From positions 19,656 to 83,655 of the forward strand of contig JAKSZP010009604.1 of NCBI GenBank assembly GCA_022478985.1: a stretch of DNA of 64,000 bases, read 5' to 3'. Position 1 is the first letter of the stretch. Each line of letters starts with the position of its first letter. Shown piece by piece: positions 14,098-24,664 of this stretch. Source of the stretch: Massospora cicadina. Its lineage: Eukaryota > Entomophthoromycota > Entomophthoromycetes > Entomophthorales > Entomophthoraceae. The notes under the pieces were generated by a model. That model saw nothing but the letters and a program-made list of their open reading frames with translations. It was not told the origin of the DNA and did not search any database. Position numbers and translations under genes: made by a program.

Positions 14098-15516
14098 CAC
14101 ACCTTAGGTGCAAGGGGTGGGCCCCTGGGCCCACCAGCCTCTTCAAGGCCCCCTGAGCTTTCACAGCAGCGCAGGTGTTAGCAGCAACGCTATTGGGGTT
14201 TTTGTTAATTTTTGTGGAAAGAGTCGCCTTGGCTTTGGCCTTTGCTTTTTGTTTTCCTGACGTCAGACAAATTTATTGCGGTGCAGATGAGTTCAGTGCA
14301 CCATCGAGCAGGTCAAAAAAAATTTTTTAATTGGGATAGGTCACAAGTCAGTTTTGACTGGAGCTTGGGTGCAGAGATTGGGTGAGATCAAATCTCCCAT
14401 TGGATCCTCAGATTTAGTGGCCCGCTCAGCATGGGCCTTCCAATTTGATTGGGTGATGGATTCCCAAGTTGCTTCCACCGCGAAGGTCTCCATGTCCTCC
14501 TGGCGTTGTAAGTGTGGGATGGTGGTGGTGGCCTTGGCTGCTTCCTTGGCCGCGGCCCTATGGGCCTGTTTGGCCTTCTTCCGCTCCTGCGGGGAGATGG
14601 GCTTTACCAATAGGTAGCAGCCTTGTGCTCCACATGGGAAAGCCTCCTTGGTGCTTGCAGTTGGTTCGTAGTGCGCCTCTCCGCTGGCCATGGCCACTGA
14701 GGGGTGTTCTTGGAATGTGACGCCCACCTTGATGGGGCATGCATGCGCCTTATGGCCAAATGCGTCACAGTGGGTGCAAATGGGGGGCGCGCTGTCCACG
14801 GTTACCCAGAATGGGTGGGTGGTATGCCCTGTAATGTCAATAAAGGTGGAGTGCGGGATCTGGGTTAGGTCCTTCACGATCTCCTCAGTTGGGGTCAGAA
14901 CTGCGATGGCTTTGCCAGTGCACAAATGTGGCATCAGCGTGAAATGTTGCATTTTAAAAGATTGTATTTCGCCATATATGGCGAGACCATCTTTTAGGTG
15001 TTGCTCCAAGATGTCACGTTTTACCGTTGTAGGCAAAAAGTCAAACGTGAGGAAAATTTGGTTTGATTTTGTCCATCTGGTGCATTTGGTTTCGATGACC
15101 CATTGCTCTTTGGGGAGGTCAACCACTATGTGCACCGCTGCAGCCTCGTCTGCTGCTATTTTGCTTTCAAAACCCAGGTCCAGCCAACCATGCGACATGG
15201 AGTGAGGTGCAACATACACCGTGGTCAGGAAAATTTTGTGTACATCTTCACAAAATTTTTCCCATAAGGCCATTTTTTGGATGTCCAGATACACATGGAC
15301 TCCAAATTCCACCGATGAAAGTGGCTGGGAGTGTGGCGTGTTGATGTACTGGTTGCATTGCATTTGCCAAGTGAGGATTTCTGGGGAAATTGTGACCGCT
15401 GGTTTTTTGAGATTTTTTTCTATTTCGCTGGATTCTCCGGGGTGTTTTTGAACGTTAGAGGCTGCGGGCCTTCCACCTGCTCCTCTTGCCTTGCTTGCCC
15501 AACTGCTCCCAGACAT
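14097..15516 (-). pseudogene. LINE1 ORF1: RNA-binding protein with CCHC knuckle
   Basis: The 391-codon open frame from ATG 15,516 (MSGSSWASKARGAGG) to 14,341 is one of the longest intact frames in the window. Residues 80-215 have the alternating pattern of an RRM-like RNA-binding region (VYVAPHSMSHGWLDLGF; LEQHLKDGLAIYGEIQSFKM). Residues 246-262 form the zinc knuckle CTHCDAFGHKAHACP (CX2CX4HX4C). The C-terminal third is basic and Ala-rich. A homopolymer A/T run near 14,320 shifts the frame; beyond it the other copies continue about 75 codons to a stop overlapping the ORF2 start, so 14,097-14,340 is probably ORF1 tail. The protein should coat LINE RNA. Confidence 0.8.
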
Positions 15517-15610
15517 GGGTGCAGACTAATCTTTTCTATGAGATTCTCAAACTAGATTGAGTCTTGAATTGAATAGGTTGCAAAAGTGTTTGCGACGAGA
15601 AAGAAAAGTT

Positions 15611-16510
15611 GTAGCTAATAAATTTATAGAGTATTCATTGCCTCTTTTGTAGATGATGGTGAAGGGACCCTCCCAGATTGATCCAAGCTTATTACTTTTA
15701 GGATTGATGCAGTTATGGTAGTATAATACCATGTCGGAATTTTGGAATGTAGGTAGGGGTTTTAAGCTCAATGGCCGCAACCTTTTTAGTCACCATTCTT
15801 GCTAAATTGGTTATTGCCTCAGATTGAAGTTGTATGATGCGTTGAGCCAATAGTATTATAACTTTATTGGGTTCCTCAACTCTAGAGAAGAATACATCTT
15901 TAACTAAGAGACCAGGTATTCCTGGTTCTCGTTCATATAAGACAAGGAATGGGGACATTTTAAAAGCCCAGTGATAACTAATCTGGTAGGCATAAGGGCA
16001 CTGGGTAAGAATTGATCCCAGTGAAGTGGATCAGAAGAGGCCATTTTTTGTAGGATGGATACCAAGGTACCATTATCTCTCTCCACATTTCTGTTAGTAG
16101 AGGTATTTCATGAAGCCAAGAAAAGCTGGTTACTTCCATAGATGAGGCCAGGATTTTTACTACTTTGTAAGTGAAGTTCTTCCCATTGTCGCAGAGTAGT
16201 ACTTGAGGAAAGCCATGTTGAGAGAAAATGTTTTGATGTAAAAAGGTACTGTGGCCTTGGTCATTTGAGCAGGAAGAGCCAAGGCTTCCAGACACTTAGT
16301 GAAATGGTCAATAGCTACTATTACAAATTTGTTTCCACCAGTAGTCTGAGGAAGGAGACCTACTACATCCAAACTGATGGTGTTGAACGGTTGTTGGGGG
16401 TAGTGGGTTGATACTGGTATCTAGTCTTGAATCTGGATTGCTTCTTACACATAAGGCAAGCTTTTAAGGTGTCAACAATTTATTCCATCATTCCATCCCA
16501 ATAGTACCAC
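15611..16510 (-). pseudogene. Element E integrase (zinc end lost at start, core and C-terminus)
   Basis: Minus-strand pieces of a Ty3/gypsy integrase. The second half of the zinc-binding domain (YYWDGM, then ACLMCKKQ) lies at 16,430-16,510 where F interrupts it. The core follows with the first acidic residue in SLDVVGLLPQ and VAIDHFTKCLEA (16,280-16,390), the second in LLCDNGKNFT (16,160-16,200), then a C-terminal part with SNKLGSIWEGPFTIIYKRGN (15,640-15,700). The last residues are cut by LINE1; the frame resumes at 10,093 and stops after about four codons. Integrase inserts the element cDNA. Several frameshifts are present. RT and gag of E are absent from the window. Confidence 0.75.
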
Positions 16511-17329
16511 TGTCAAAAGAGTGTCTGTAACTCTCTCATTCCCAGCAAGGTGGTGTGGGATGTAAGCCCACACTACTAGGGAACTAGCCATTAGGAGAAT
16601 GGGAAACAAGGCACTACAAATGGTGCCAGTACAGAAGGGAACCAAGGCAAGGGTGTAAAGCGCGGTATACAATATCAGGTAAGCGAGAAACAACAAAACT
16701 TTATGGACCCCAAAGGGGAGTCCATAATCAAATGTAATTCGGTGCTGGGAGGCTAGGGTGCCCCGATCTGGAGGGGACCTGAGCAGCCCAAGGTAGCACT
16801 TGAAACTTTTGTTATTTGTGACAGTATGTAGTGGCCAACGTAGTTGGAGACCTCCTTGAAGAGGTCCGCGCCCAGGTTCACTTAAGGAACCATAAATAAA
16901 ATGTAGGTAAAATGGGAAGTTTATTGTAGAAAGTCGACTAACAAGGAATGTTGGTCATGAAAACCATATTTAAACGTCGTCAGGGTAATTCTGAGTCTGC
17001 AGAAGTGGGCACAAGCCTTGACGCTCCAATAGGCAAACGCTTTCATCCAAATTGGTAGAATACACCAAAACAGTTTTCACTCGAGTAATTGATTGAAGTT
17101 TCATTCTACCCAAACGCATAATTTCGTAACTGGAATGGGTTTTGAACCCCCATTCCACAATCAACCAAATTGAACCATCTTTGTTAAGTAAATAGCTGTC
17201 CGTTTTTATGCCTGGGCTGATACAAAGTGATGGGCGATTTGCACTCACTAGTACCAACCTGGGCATATTTGGCTTGTACCCAGCGTTGGTCTAAGGTGTG
17301 CTTGAGGTCAATAAGGGCCTGAATTTCCA
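16511..17329 (-). repeat. Element F 3' LTR (about 819 bp) with internal coding frame
   Basis: Ends ...TTTTGACA at 16,511 on the minus strand, matched by the 5' copy. The start near 17,329 (TGGAAATTC after CAGGGGGCCCAGAAGG) is an estimate. A TATA-like CATAAAAAC lies at 17,203-17,210 and a candidate start site at about 17,168. Downstream of it the LTR is open for coding: a frame from ATG 17,119 to 16,970, then, after one shift, about 145 codons to the LTR end including two hydrophobic helices (FLAYLILYTALYTLAL; ICSALFPILLMASSLVVWAYI). In the 5' copy this frame reads on into Gag. Confidence 0.6.
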
Positions 17330-17389
17330 CCTTCTGGGCCCCCTGTCATCAATCCTTATCATTGGGGTTGGTGCCTACTATCAGGTCAT

Positions 17390-17760
17390 TCAACCATGAC
17401 ATTGCCCTCTCCTCCTTCTTGAGCTCCACTCCCTCCGGGGGCGTTTGCTAAGGAGAAGTTTAAATGCAGGAGACAACTTCATAGCAGCAACGGCTGGCTT
17501 GGATTTTATTCCTGAAGCCTTGGAAAAACGATTATGGGATGGTTTGATCAGGTCTTGGGCATGCACACAGTCACATGCTGGCACCTAACTGTTCTCTGCG
17601 GCGTCAAAACCCTTCCAAGATACCAGGTAGTCAAGCCTTCTTTTAACATGGCGGGAGGCTACTATTTCCTCTACTTCCCACTCTGGCGCCCCATCCACAA
17701 GAAAAGCCTCAGGAGTCTCAGGTGGGGACCCTCAAACAACGTCAATTTTCTCTCATGAAA
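17390..17760 (-). pseudogene. Element F chromodomain and basic tail (end of Pol)
   Basis: After the integrase, the minus strand gives PEWEVEEIVASRHVKRRLDY, then LVSWKGFDAAENS. The paired aromatic residues and the KRRxxYLVxWKG core mark a chromodomain. Such domains at the end of chromovirus integrases bind modified histone H3 and steer insertion into heterochromatin. A lysine/arginine-rich tail follows (SKRPRREWSSRRRRGQ) to about 17,390. One stop falls in the domain (ENS, stop, VPACD), at the position of the usual TWEP motif. Confidence 0.75.
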
Positions 17761-17796
17761 AACAGAGAAGATCTGAAACGAAGAGGAAAGTTCTAA

Positions 17797-18822
17797 CTAG
17801 TATGAGACTTGGCCCACATTTCTAACAACGCGGTAAGTACTAATCCTCTTTGGTCCCAGCTTTTTGCATGGTTGCTTGATAGGGATGTTACAAGCATCAA
17901 GCATCATGAGATCTCCTTCCTTATACGCTAGACCCACTTGTTGCTTGCCATCAGCATTCTCTTTATATACTTGCATTGCCACCTCCAAACTCAAAAAAAC
18001 CCCTGGTGGACCTTCTTGATAGTCTTGCAAAGTCCACCACTGCTTTGACTTTGGATCCACAGCTGGGCTCCATGTTAAAGGTGGGGTTAAAACCATGGTT
18101 GGCAATAAAGGGGAACACTTAATCAAGGAATGCAAAGTGTTGTTGCAGCTAAATTGGGCCATGGGAAGGTGAGAAACCCAATCAGAATGATCCACGGCGG
18201 TGTAACACTGCAGAAACTGTTCCAATCACTGGTTCACTCGTTCAGTATGCCCGACTGATTGGGGGTGATAGGCAGTTGAATAGCAGGGGTGAATCCGAAG
18301 AGCCTTAGACAACTATTCCCAAAAAACAGAGGTAAACTGGGGTCCCCGGTCATTAATGGTTTCTTGGGGAACCCCATGAAGCGCAAAAACATGAGTGACA
18401 AAGAGCCTAGCCTTCTCAGCCATGGTTATTGTCGTTCTGAAAGGAATAAAGTGGGTGAACTTTGTAAAGCGGTCCACCACCATGATGGCATCATAACCAT
18501 CAGAAACAGGTAATTCAACAATAAAATTCACCAATAGGGAGGTCCAGGGCCCTTACGCCTTTTGAACTGGTACCAATAGACCCGCTAACAGTTGACAATA
18601 GGGTTTTATTTGATTGCAGATCAGGCACTCTTTACAATACCATCCCACCTGAGCAGGCAAGCCCTTCCAACTGTAGGTGCGCCATATTACCTCCAAGGTC
18701 TTTGCTTTCCCAGTATAACCAATGGAGATTCCGTCATGATGGTCCTGGATGATTTCCAGGCGCAGTGGGCCAGCTGAAACCCAAAGGTGCCCCTAAACCC
18801 ACACCATCTCATCCTTTACGTG
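17797..18822 (-). pseudogene. Element F integrase
   Basis: Minus-strand integrase in pieces: zinc-binding region at 18,620-18,760 (KAKTLEVIWRTYSWKGLP, then CKECLICNQIK), catalytic core at 18,313-18,534 ([32 protein letters not shown], the second acidic residue), a TERVN-like block at 18,220-18,260, and the C-terminal part at 17,797-18,225 (DHSDWVSHLPMAQFSCNN; KLGPKRISTYRVVRNVGQ, a GPF/Y-like end). It joins the cDNA to target DNA. Stops separate the pieces. The order and strand agree with the RNase H upstream and chromodomain downstream. Confidence 0.8.
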
Positions 18823-19540
18823 TTAACCAATTGATAAATCCTCCTGATTCAGACGCTTTTTACAAGAACCATAGCATATTAACTGATAACGGCTGAGAAA
18901 TAATAACCTTTCTGAACATACTGTATTCCTTTGCATTTCCAGAGGTGCAAGCACTGGCGTGTTGGCCGAGGAATTGGGAAGTTGAGACAAAATCTTACCC
19001 AGCAGAATCATCAACTGGGTGTTATGAACTTCTACATCCTTCAGATCAGGAGCCAGAGCAGGGTTGCAGCTCAAAGCACCCACCAAACCATTCTCCTTGC
19101 CCTTGGTGAACTCATAGGAAAATGAAAATTGGGCAAGGGTCTCATGCCAACGGGTCTGACATGGAGTTAGGACATGAGGAGCGCGGTAGTACAACAAGGC
19201 ACAGTGATCTGTACGTACATGGAAAGGTTGAGAGGAGCTATGCAAGTGATGATGCCAATATATCAGTGCTTCTACCACTGCTAGTAACTCCTTGTCGTAA
19301 ATGGCATAATTTAACTCAGGCAGAGACAATTTTCTAGAAAATATCCACCGAATGCTCAGTCCCATCTTCGCCTACTTGTAACAAGGCAGCTGCTATGGTG
19401 AAGTAGGAAGCATCAGTAGACACAATGAACTCCTTTGCATGGTTATTATGGCAAAGGATGGACGTGGACAACAAGGTGCACTTCACTGCTTGGAATGCTT
19501 CCTCAAAAATGGGGACCACTGGAACACCTCTGCACCACTA
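18823..19540 (-). pseudogene. Element F RNase H
   Basis: RNase H domain that degrades the RNA strand in the RNA/DNA hybrid. Visible blocks: EEAFQAVKCTL and FIVSTDASYFTIAAALLQVG (19,370-19,515; catalytic Asp in STDAS), LNYAIYDKELLAVVEALIYW (19,250-19,310; catalytic Glu), and FHVRTDHCALLYY (19,170-19,215; catalytic Asp in TDH). The tail reads KGKENGLVGALSCNPAL, the end-of-RNase H block normally seen as NxVADALSR. A frame shift separates the first block from the second. The domain order is that of Ty3 elements. Confidence 0.8.
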
Positions 19541-19622
19541 GCTCTATATAAGGGTGGTGCTACCTTGGAAAGACTGGGTGTGAACTTTGTCAAGATTTCA
19601 GTATGACTGGATGATAAGCTAG

Positions 19623-20119
19623 TGTTATGGCGGATCATAATTTAGATGTGAAGTGAACTCTGAGGGTGAGTAATAGGTTAGAGCAATGCAAGGTGAAGTG
19701 ATCAACTTAATTAGGGTTTGGCAAATCGAGGAAATTCCGTTGAAGCCTTGATGATTGAATGAACTCTACATTGATAGCAAATAAGAGATTGACAAAGAAA
19801 ACTGTGTTGAATCTGTTGAAGAATACCGAGGGTTAAGGGTTGAGTGTGAGAGATAAGTTGAGGAGGGTTTTGGAAGAATAGAAGAAAGGAAGAAAGAAGA
19901 AGGGAGTAAGAGGAATTAGAGATCCTAAGCAGAGATGGTCTGCTGGTGATATTATATTAAATAAAGTAGCGTAGCTGGGGCGGTTGCCTCATATTTATAA
20001 AAATTTATTACGTTTATTTGGGGAACCAACGATCTCCATATCATTTGGCCATTGCTCAGTGGGCTAAACCCTGTGCAACACATTCAGCAGAAACAAGTCA
20101 TATCCAGCAAAAGTTAACA
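19623..20119. mobile_element. Probable solo LTR (about 497 bp) in F reverse transcriptase
   Basis: This piece separates the RT/RNase H block FLGTSTFINNF (about 20,130-20,160) from its continuation KFTPSLSKVAPPLYRAS (about 19,545-19,600). It begins TGTTA and ends TAACA, the short inverted ends of an LTR, and has GA-rich and AT-rich parts with AATAAA-like and TATAAA-like motifs but no protein. I could not find a matching 5-bp duplication (left GCTAG, right AAAAT), so it could also be another kind of insertion. Confidence 0.45.
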
Positions 20120-21151
20120 AAATTATTGATGAAAGTACTCGTCCCCAAAAAAACTTCTCAATTCCTTTACCAATGTGGGGTGAGCCACTCATGAATCGCC
20201 TTCTCCTTGTCTGGAGTTATCATATGTCCTTAGTCAAACATGGCGTTGCCCAGAAAAGTGACCTGGGACTTGAAGAAATCACATTTTCTAATCTTTAGCA
20301 TAAGGCGGGCTGGCCTTAACCTCTCCACCACTTGCCAAAGGTGTACTGCATGTGACTTTATGATCAGGGGAAAACACCAGGATATCGTCCATGTAGGCAA
20401 CCGCGCATACCCCAAACAAGTCTCCCAACGCAGCAGCAATGCCGCATTGAAAGATGGCAGGGGTATTCTTAGGCCCAAAGGGCATGACACAAAACTGGAA
20501 AATTCCTTTTCTGGTATTGAATGCGGTTAACCACTCCTGTCCCTTCTTTATCCAGATCTTATTGAACCCATTAAGGCAATCCAGCTTGGAGAAGACTTTA
20601 GCCTTCTCTACATAACGCGCAATCTGTGAATCTAAAGGGATGGGATGGAGATCTGGTACATTAACATTGTTTAAATTCCTATAATCTACACACGGGATTA
20701 AAGTTTTATTGGCCTTCTTCACAAAGAGAAGCGGGGAGCAGACAGGGGAGGTACGCTGAAAAATCGCACCTTTGGTTAATTGCTCCTTCACCCGCACATC
20801 TAAAGCCTCTTTCTCCCAGACAGTCAATGGGTAAATGGGGGAAGATATACGCACCAGATCCACAGTGAGCTTGAACTCACAGTCAAACTCAGAATGATCA
20901 GTTAGTGCGTTAGCTGAAGCTGCATCAAATGAAGATTCCAACCCCTCCAAATGTGAAGATAAGGAAACCTCCACGGAGAACTTCAGCAAAGGGGAAAGAT
21001 TAAAAGTGTGAACATTGGTCCAGTGAGGTAATTTGCCCTGAAAGTGGGCATCAGCTAAAGTGACAATCAACTTGTGACCATTTATCAAGGACAGGGTATT
21101 TTCTTTCAAATTAGTCCTGACGTCAAACTTTCTCCACCACTCTAAACCCAA
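20120..21151 (-). pseudogene. Element F reverse transcriptase
   Basis: A well preserved frame (20,288-21,151, 287 codons) followed by the thumb in other frames. Motifs in order: GLEWWRKFDVRTN after the protease, then the RT entry EKEALDVRVKEQLTKGAIF, SPLLFVKKANKTLIPCVDYR, FSKLDCLNGFNKIW, FCVMPFGPKNTPAIFQ and the catalytic AYMDDILVFS near 20,370. The MPFGLxNAP consensus reads MPFGPKNTP. The thumb (NAMFD, then GHMITPDKEKA) is at 20,170-20,250. It copies element RNA to cDNA. The solo LTR-like insertion interrupts it near its end. Confidence 0.85.
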
Positions 21152-21159
21152 AATAATGG

Positions 21160-21456
21160 TTACAATAGGTTTTTGATAGCTTGAAAGTGGTCGGACAGGA
21201 GATAAATGCCCACCTGGTAATCCACTGACCCCATGATTTTCAGTGTAAGGATACCTTGAGAAGCCCCGCCTCTAACCATACCACCTGGCGAGTAACTCAA
21301 ATCAAGGTAGTCAGCAAGGTCTTGGTCTATAAAATTTTCAGTGGCACCGGTATCCACTAAAATAGTTTTGCTGAACTTCCCCAAAGGGGATGTAAGGGTA
21401 GCGGTCAATAAAAAGTATCCAGAATGGGATTTATTTAAAGAAGAAAACGCCACCAC
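21160..21456 (-). pseudogene. Element F aspartic protease
   Basis: A 98-codon open frame with the retroviral-type aspartic protease signature: a strand TILVDTGATENFIDQDLADY, with the catalytic DTGA near 21,345, then a second half with ILTLKIMGSVDYQV. It processes the Gag-Pol polyprotein. It lies between Gag (minus strand, right) and RT (left), with the frame running nearly up to RT at 21,151. The catalytic motif is intact. Confidence 0.8.
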
Positions 21457-21479
21457 CTCACCTGAAAATTTTTCTCTGG

Positions 21480-22750
21480 CTTGAGCAAGCCTTCAGGGTA
21501 TGTTTTGGAATTATAGAAGGGGAGGGATAGTTGGCCACTCTTTTACTGAGGCCACATATCCCACCCCATCTTCTGCAGGTGCATATAATTTATCATATCT
21601 AAAACAAAGTTCTTTTTCCACTTCCTGAGTGCCCCAGATCATGGTAGGGGTCAAACGAGGGTTCTCAGGGGTAATCTGATATACAGGAATATAGTCCTCA
21701 TCCAAGCTGTAAGAGCTAATAAACGCTCGTTTTTTGATATAATATTTAGATGATAAAACGCGTTTCATGTTCCATCAACCCCATATCTGCTCCAAGGGTC
21801 CAGTGTACAACGTTATCCAGGGAAATCACCCTCAAGCCCATTATTGATGCTTTGGCTTGCACTGTGGAAACACATTGCGAAGAAAACCCATTATTCTCAT
21901 TCCATTTTTGGTTAAATTTGGGTCTAGACTCACCCAGACCCTTGACTTCCACCAAAAATGGGGAGGAAATCAGTGGGAAGCGCTTCACAATTCAAGGCCT
22001 TATTACTGGTCACAGATGCGGTATTTATAGGGGCAGCTGCAGGTGACATCATCTCAGCGGAATCATCTGATACCTTTATTTTAGTCTCAGGGCTAGACCC
22101 CTGTTCAGCTTCAAATTCAGAAGAACTAGAAGGTTTAGAAGGATAAGATTCCTTCATTTTGAGAGATGCGTGAGACTTTTTGGCTTCTTTATTTATAGGG
22201 TCCAATCTAGGTGAACCCATGATGGCCAAATTACCTTACCCCTTCTGGGATGGGGTGTGGAAACCACCACAATGGACTTTAACAAGATGATCAAAGTTGG
22301 AAGGGGGCGACTGCCAAATTGAGGAGTTTCACACAGATAGGTCTAAAATAGAATGGAGAAATAACGTTTTAACTATGTCAGGCAATGGTAAAGCCTGATC
22401 TTTTTGCAGAATTCATTTAAATATACTTTTACAAGCTGACCGCTTGATGCAGCAAAAAAACTCATAGAAGGTTTGGATGGATGCTCCATCAGGACGACTT
22501 TGCTCCAAGACCTGCTCTAAGCCCTCCACTGATCTCCACAAGAGCGGATGAGCACAGAACACCTCAAAAACTCAGTCAGCTGCATCTAGAGACAGCCAAA
22601 ACAAATTCACTCCCTGAAAAAATGGACATAAACAAGATAAATTATTATTTTCCAAAGAGGCTTTGGGCTCAAGGGAAGCCACAGCCTGTTGAATTTCCAA
22701 GTAAATCTCAGTAGAAAGGCAGGGAATTGCAACAATAGGATCATGAAAAG
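21480..22750 (-). pseudogene. Element F Gag: capsid-like region and Ser/Glu-rich linker
   Basis: Minus-strand reading in several frames. At 22,320-22,750 there is a helical region (LDAADWVFEVFCAHPLLW; VEGLEQVLEQSRPDGASIQ) occupying the place of the G capsid. At 21,930-22,229 a low-complexity linker is rich in Ser, Glu and Lys (KPSSSSEFEAEQGSSPETK), and further pieces lead to the protease. No zinc knuckle is visible. It should form the particle shell. Assignment rests on position between the membrane segment and the protease, and on resemblance in layout to element G. Confidence 0.55.
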
Positions 22751-22952
22751 TCTAAGACCACCAGGTACAAGCAGGAAGGGAGGGCACTTCCCAGTTGGTA
22801 GTTGCAAGAATAACGCCAAGATGCACCAAAACAAAACCAAATGAGAAAACTGTGGTGAGCACCATTGTGGCGGTTACTAATGGCCAGCGCACCCAGTTTA
22901 CGCATAAAGAAAGTCCCACATGAATAGTTCTGATGCACGTATAATAAATTGG

Positions 22953-22960
22953 TTGGTTGA
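22953..22960 (-). promoter_or_regulatory. Possible self-primer site of element F
   Basis: Four bases after the LTR end the minus strand reads TCAACCAA. The predicted transcript start in the LTR (about 17,168 in the 3' copy) begins TTGGTTGA, the exact complement. No TGG-type tRNA site is present. Eight bases is short and the start site is only estimated, so this is weaker than in G and H. Confidence 0.35.
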
Positions 22961-22964
22961 CTAG

Positions 22965-23154
22965 TATCAAGAGAGTTTCTGTAACTCTCTCATTCCCAAA
23001 AGGTGGTGTGGGATGCAAACCCACACTGTTAGGGAACTAGCCATTATGAGAATGGGAAACAAGGCACTACAAATGGTGCCAGTACAGAAGGGACTTAAGG
23101 CAATGGTGTAAAGCGCAGTATATAGTATCAGGTAAGCAAGAAACAACAAAACTT
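22965..23154 (-). repeat. Element F 5' LTR, 190-bp remnant
   Basis: About 90 percent match to 16,511-16,700 by eye (for example ATGGTGCCAGTACAGAAGGGA in both, shown by position 23,080 and 16,620). It is cut by the 5' end of LINE2 at 23,155 and does not resume after LINE2. Confidence 0.75.
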
Positions 23155-23247
23155 ACTTTTCTTTCTCATTGCAAACACTTTTGCAACCCATTCAATTCAA
23201 GAGTAAATCTAGTTTGATAATCTCATAGAGGGGATTAGTCTGCGCCC

Positions 23248-24664
23248 ATGTCTGGGAGCAGTTGGGCAAGCAAGGCAAGAGGAGCAGGCGGAAGGCCCGC
23301 GGCCTCTAACGTTCAAAAATGCCCCAGAGAATCCGGCGGGATAGAAAAAAATCTAAAAAAACTGGCGGTCACAATTTCTCCGGAGATACTCACGTGGCAA
23401 GCACGATGCAACCAGTACATCAACACGCCACATTCCCAGTCACTTTCGTTGGTGGAATTTGGAGTCTGTGTGTATCTGGACATCCAAAAACAGCCCTATG
23501 GGAAAAATTTTGTGAAGATGTACAAAAAATTTTCCTGACCATGGTGTACGTTGCACCTCACTTCATGTCACGCGGTTGGCTGGACCTAGGTTTCAAAAGC
23601 AAAATAGCAGCAGACGAGGCTGCAGCAGTGCGCATAGTGGTCGACCTCCCGAAGGGCAACAGGTCATCAAAACTAAACGAACCAGATGGACAAAATCAAA
23701 CCAAATTTTCCTCACGTTTGACTTTTTGCCTACTATGGTAAAACGTGACATTTTGAGCAACACCTGAAAGATGGTCTCGCCATATATGGCGAAATACAAT
23801 CTTTTAAAATGCAACATTTCACGCTGATGCCACATTTGTGCACTGGCAAAGCCATCGCAGTTCTGACCCCAACTGAGGAGATCGTGAAGGACCTAACCCA
23901 GATCCCGCACTCCACCTTTATTGACATCGCAGGGCACACCACCCACCCATTCCGGGTAACTGTGGACAGCGTGCCCCCCATTTGCACCCACTGTGATGCG
24001 TTCGGCCATAAGGCGCATGCATGCCCCATCAAAGAGGGCGTCACATTCCAAGAGCACCCCTCGGCAGCCATGGCCAGCGGAGAGGCGCACTACAAACCAA
24101 CTGCAAGCACCAAGGAGGCTTTCCCGTGGGGAGCACAAGGCTGCTACCTATTGGTAAAGCCCATCTCCTCGCAGGAGCAGAAGAAGGCCAAGCAGGCCCA
24201 TAGGATCGCGGCCAAGGAAGTGGCCAAGGCTACCACCACCATCCCACACTCACAACGCCAGGAGGACATGGAGACCTAGCGGTGGAAGCAACTTGGGAAT
24301 CCATCACCCAATCAAATTGGAAGGCCCATGCTGAGCGGGCCACTAAATCTGAGGATCCAATGGGAGATTTGATCTCACCCAATTGCTGCACCCAAGCTCC
24401 AGTCAAAACTGACTTGGGAACTATCCCAATTGAAAAAAATTTTTTGACCCACTCGATGGTGCACTGAACTCATCCGCACCACAAAAAATTTGGCCGACGT
24501 CGGGAAAACAAAAAGTGAAGGCCAAAGCCAACGCGACTCTTTCTGCAAAAATTAACAAAAACCCTGATAGCGTTGCTGCTAGTACCCACGCTGCTGTGAA
24601 AGCCCGTGGGGACCTGGAAGAGGCTGGTGGGCCCCGGGCCCACCCCATCGCACCTAAGGTGTGA
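23248..24664 (+). pseudogene. LINE2 ORF1: RNA-binding protein with CCHC knuckle
   Basis: Begins MSGSSWASKARGAGG, matching LINE1. Three frames are needed: 23,248-23,538, then 23,319-23,741, then 23,809-24,279, with the CTHCDAFGHKAHACP knuckle near 23,980-24,030. A tail frame (24,445-24,664; KVKAKANATLSAKINKNPDS) runs to a stop at 24,662-24,664 that shares its A with the ORF2 ATG. Role as LINE RNA chaperone is inferred from family. At least three frameshifts and a stop near 24,280 are present. Confidence 0.8.

Larger units (their letters stand above)
16511..23154 (-). mobile_element. Element F: chromodomain Ty3/gypsy with membrane-type Gag
   Basis: Minus-strand element inserted into the E integrase. 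Order on the minus strand: partial 5' LTR, Gag with membrane helices, protease, RT, RNase H, integrase, chromodomain, polypurine-rich stretch, 3' LTR. The terminal direct repeat is seen as 16,511-16,700 against 22,965-23,154. LINE2 starts at 23,155, and the rest of the 5' LTR and the right half of E are missing beyond LINE2, so a deletion followed. A solo-LTR-like insertion interrupts RT at 19,623-20,119. Confidence 0.75.
22751..23154 (-). pseudogene. Element F Gag N-terminus with membrane helices, running out of the LTR
   Basis: From 23,154 down, one frame (with one indel near 22,995) gives two hydrophobic helices inside the LTR (FLAYLILYTALYTIAL; ICSALFPILIMASSLTVWVCI). It crosses the LTR end at 22,965 as TETLLILVNQPIYY, then a third long hydrophobic stretch follows (ATMVLTTVFSFGFVLVHLGV). 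The same helices are in the 3' LTR. The segment leads toward the capsid region, so it is read as the Gag N-terminus and would place Gag in a membrane. Host membrane gene capture is possible but less likely because F, G and H share the layout. Confidence 0.6.

Noticed and set aside
14354..15205. Plus-strand frames opposite LINE1 ORF1 (up to 171 codons), also seen opposite LINE2 and LINE3
   Set aside because: They recur only because the LINE copies are similar; no motif, and they are shadows of ORF1.
16970..17266. An independent 98-codon gene
   Set aside because: It lies inside the F LTR downstream of the promoter and is better read as the first part of the LTR-coded Gag.
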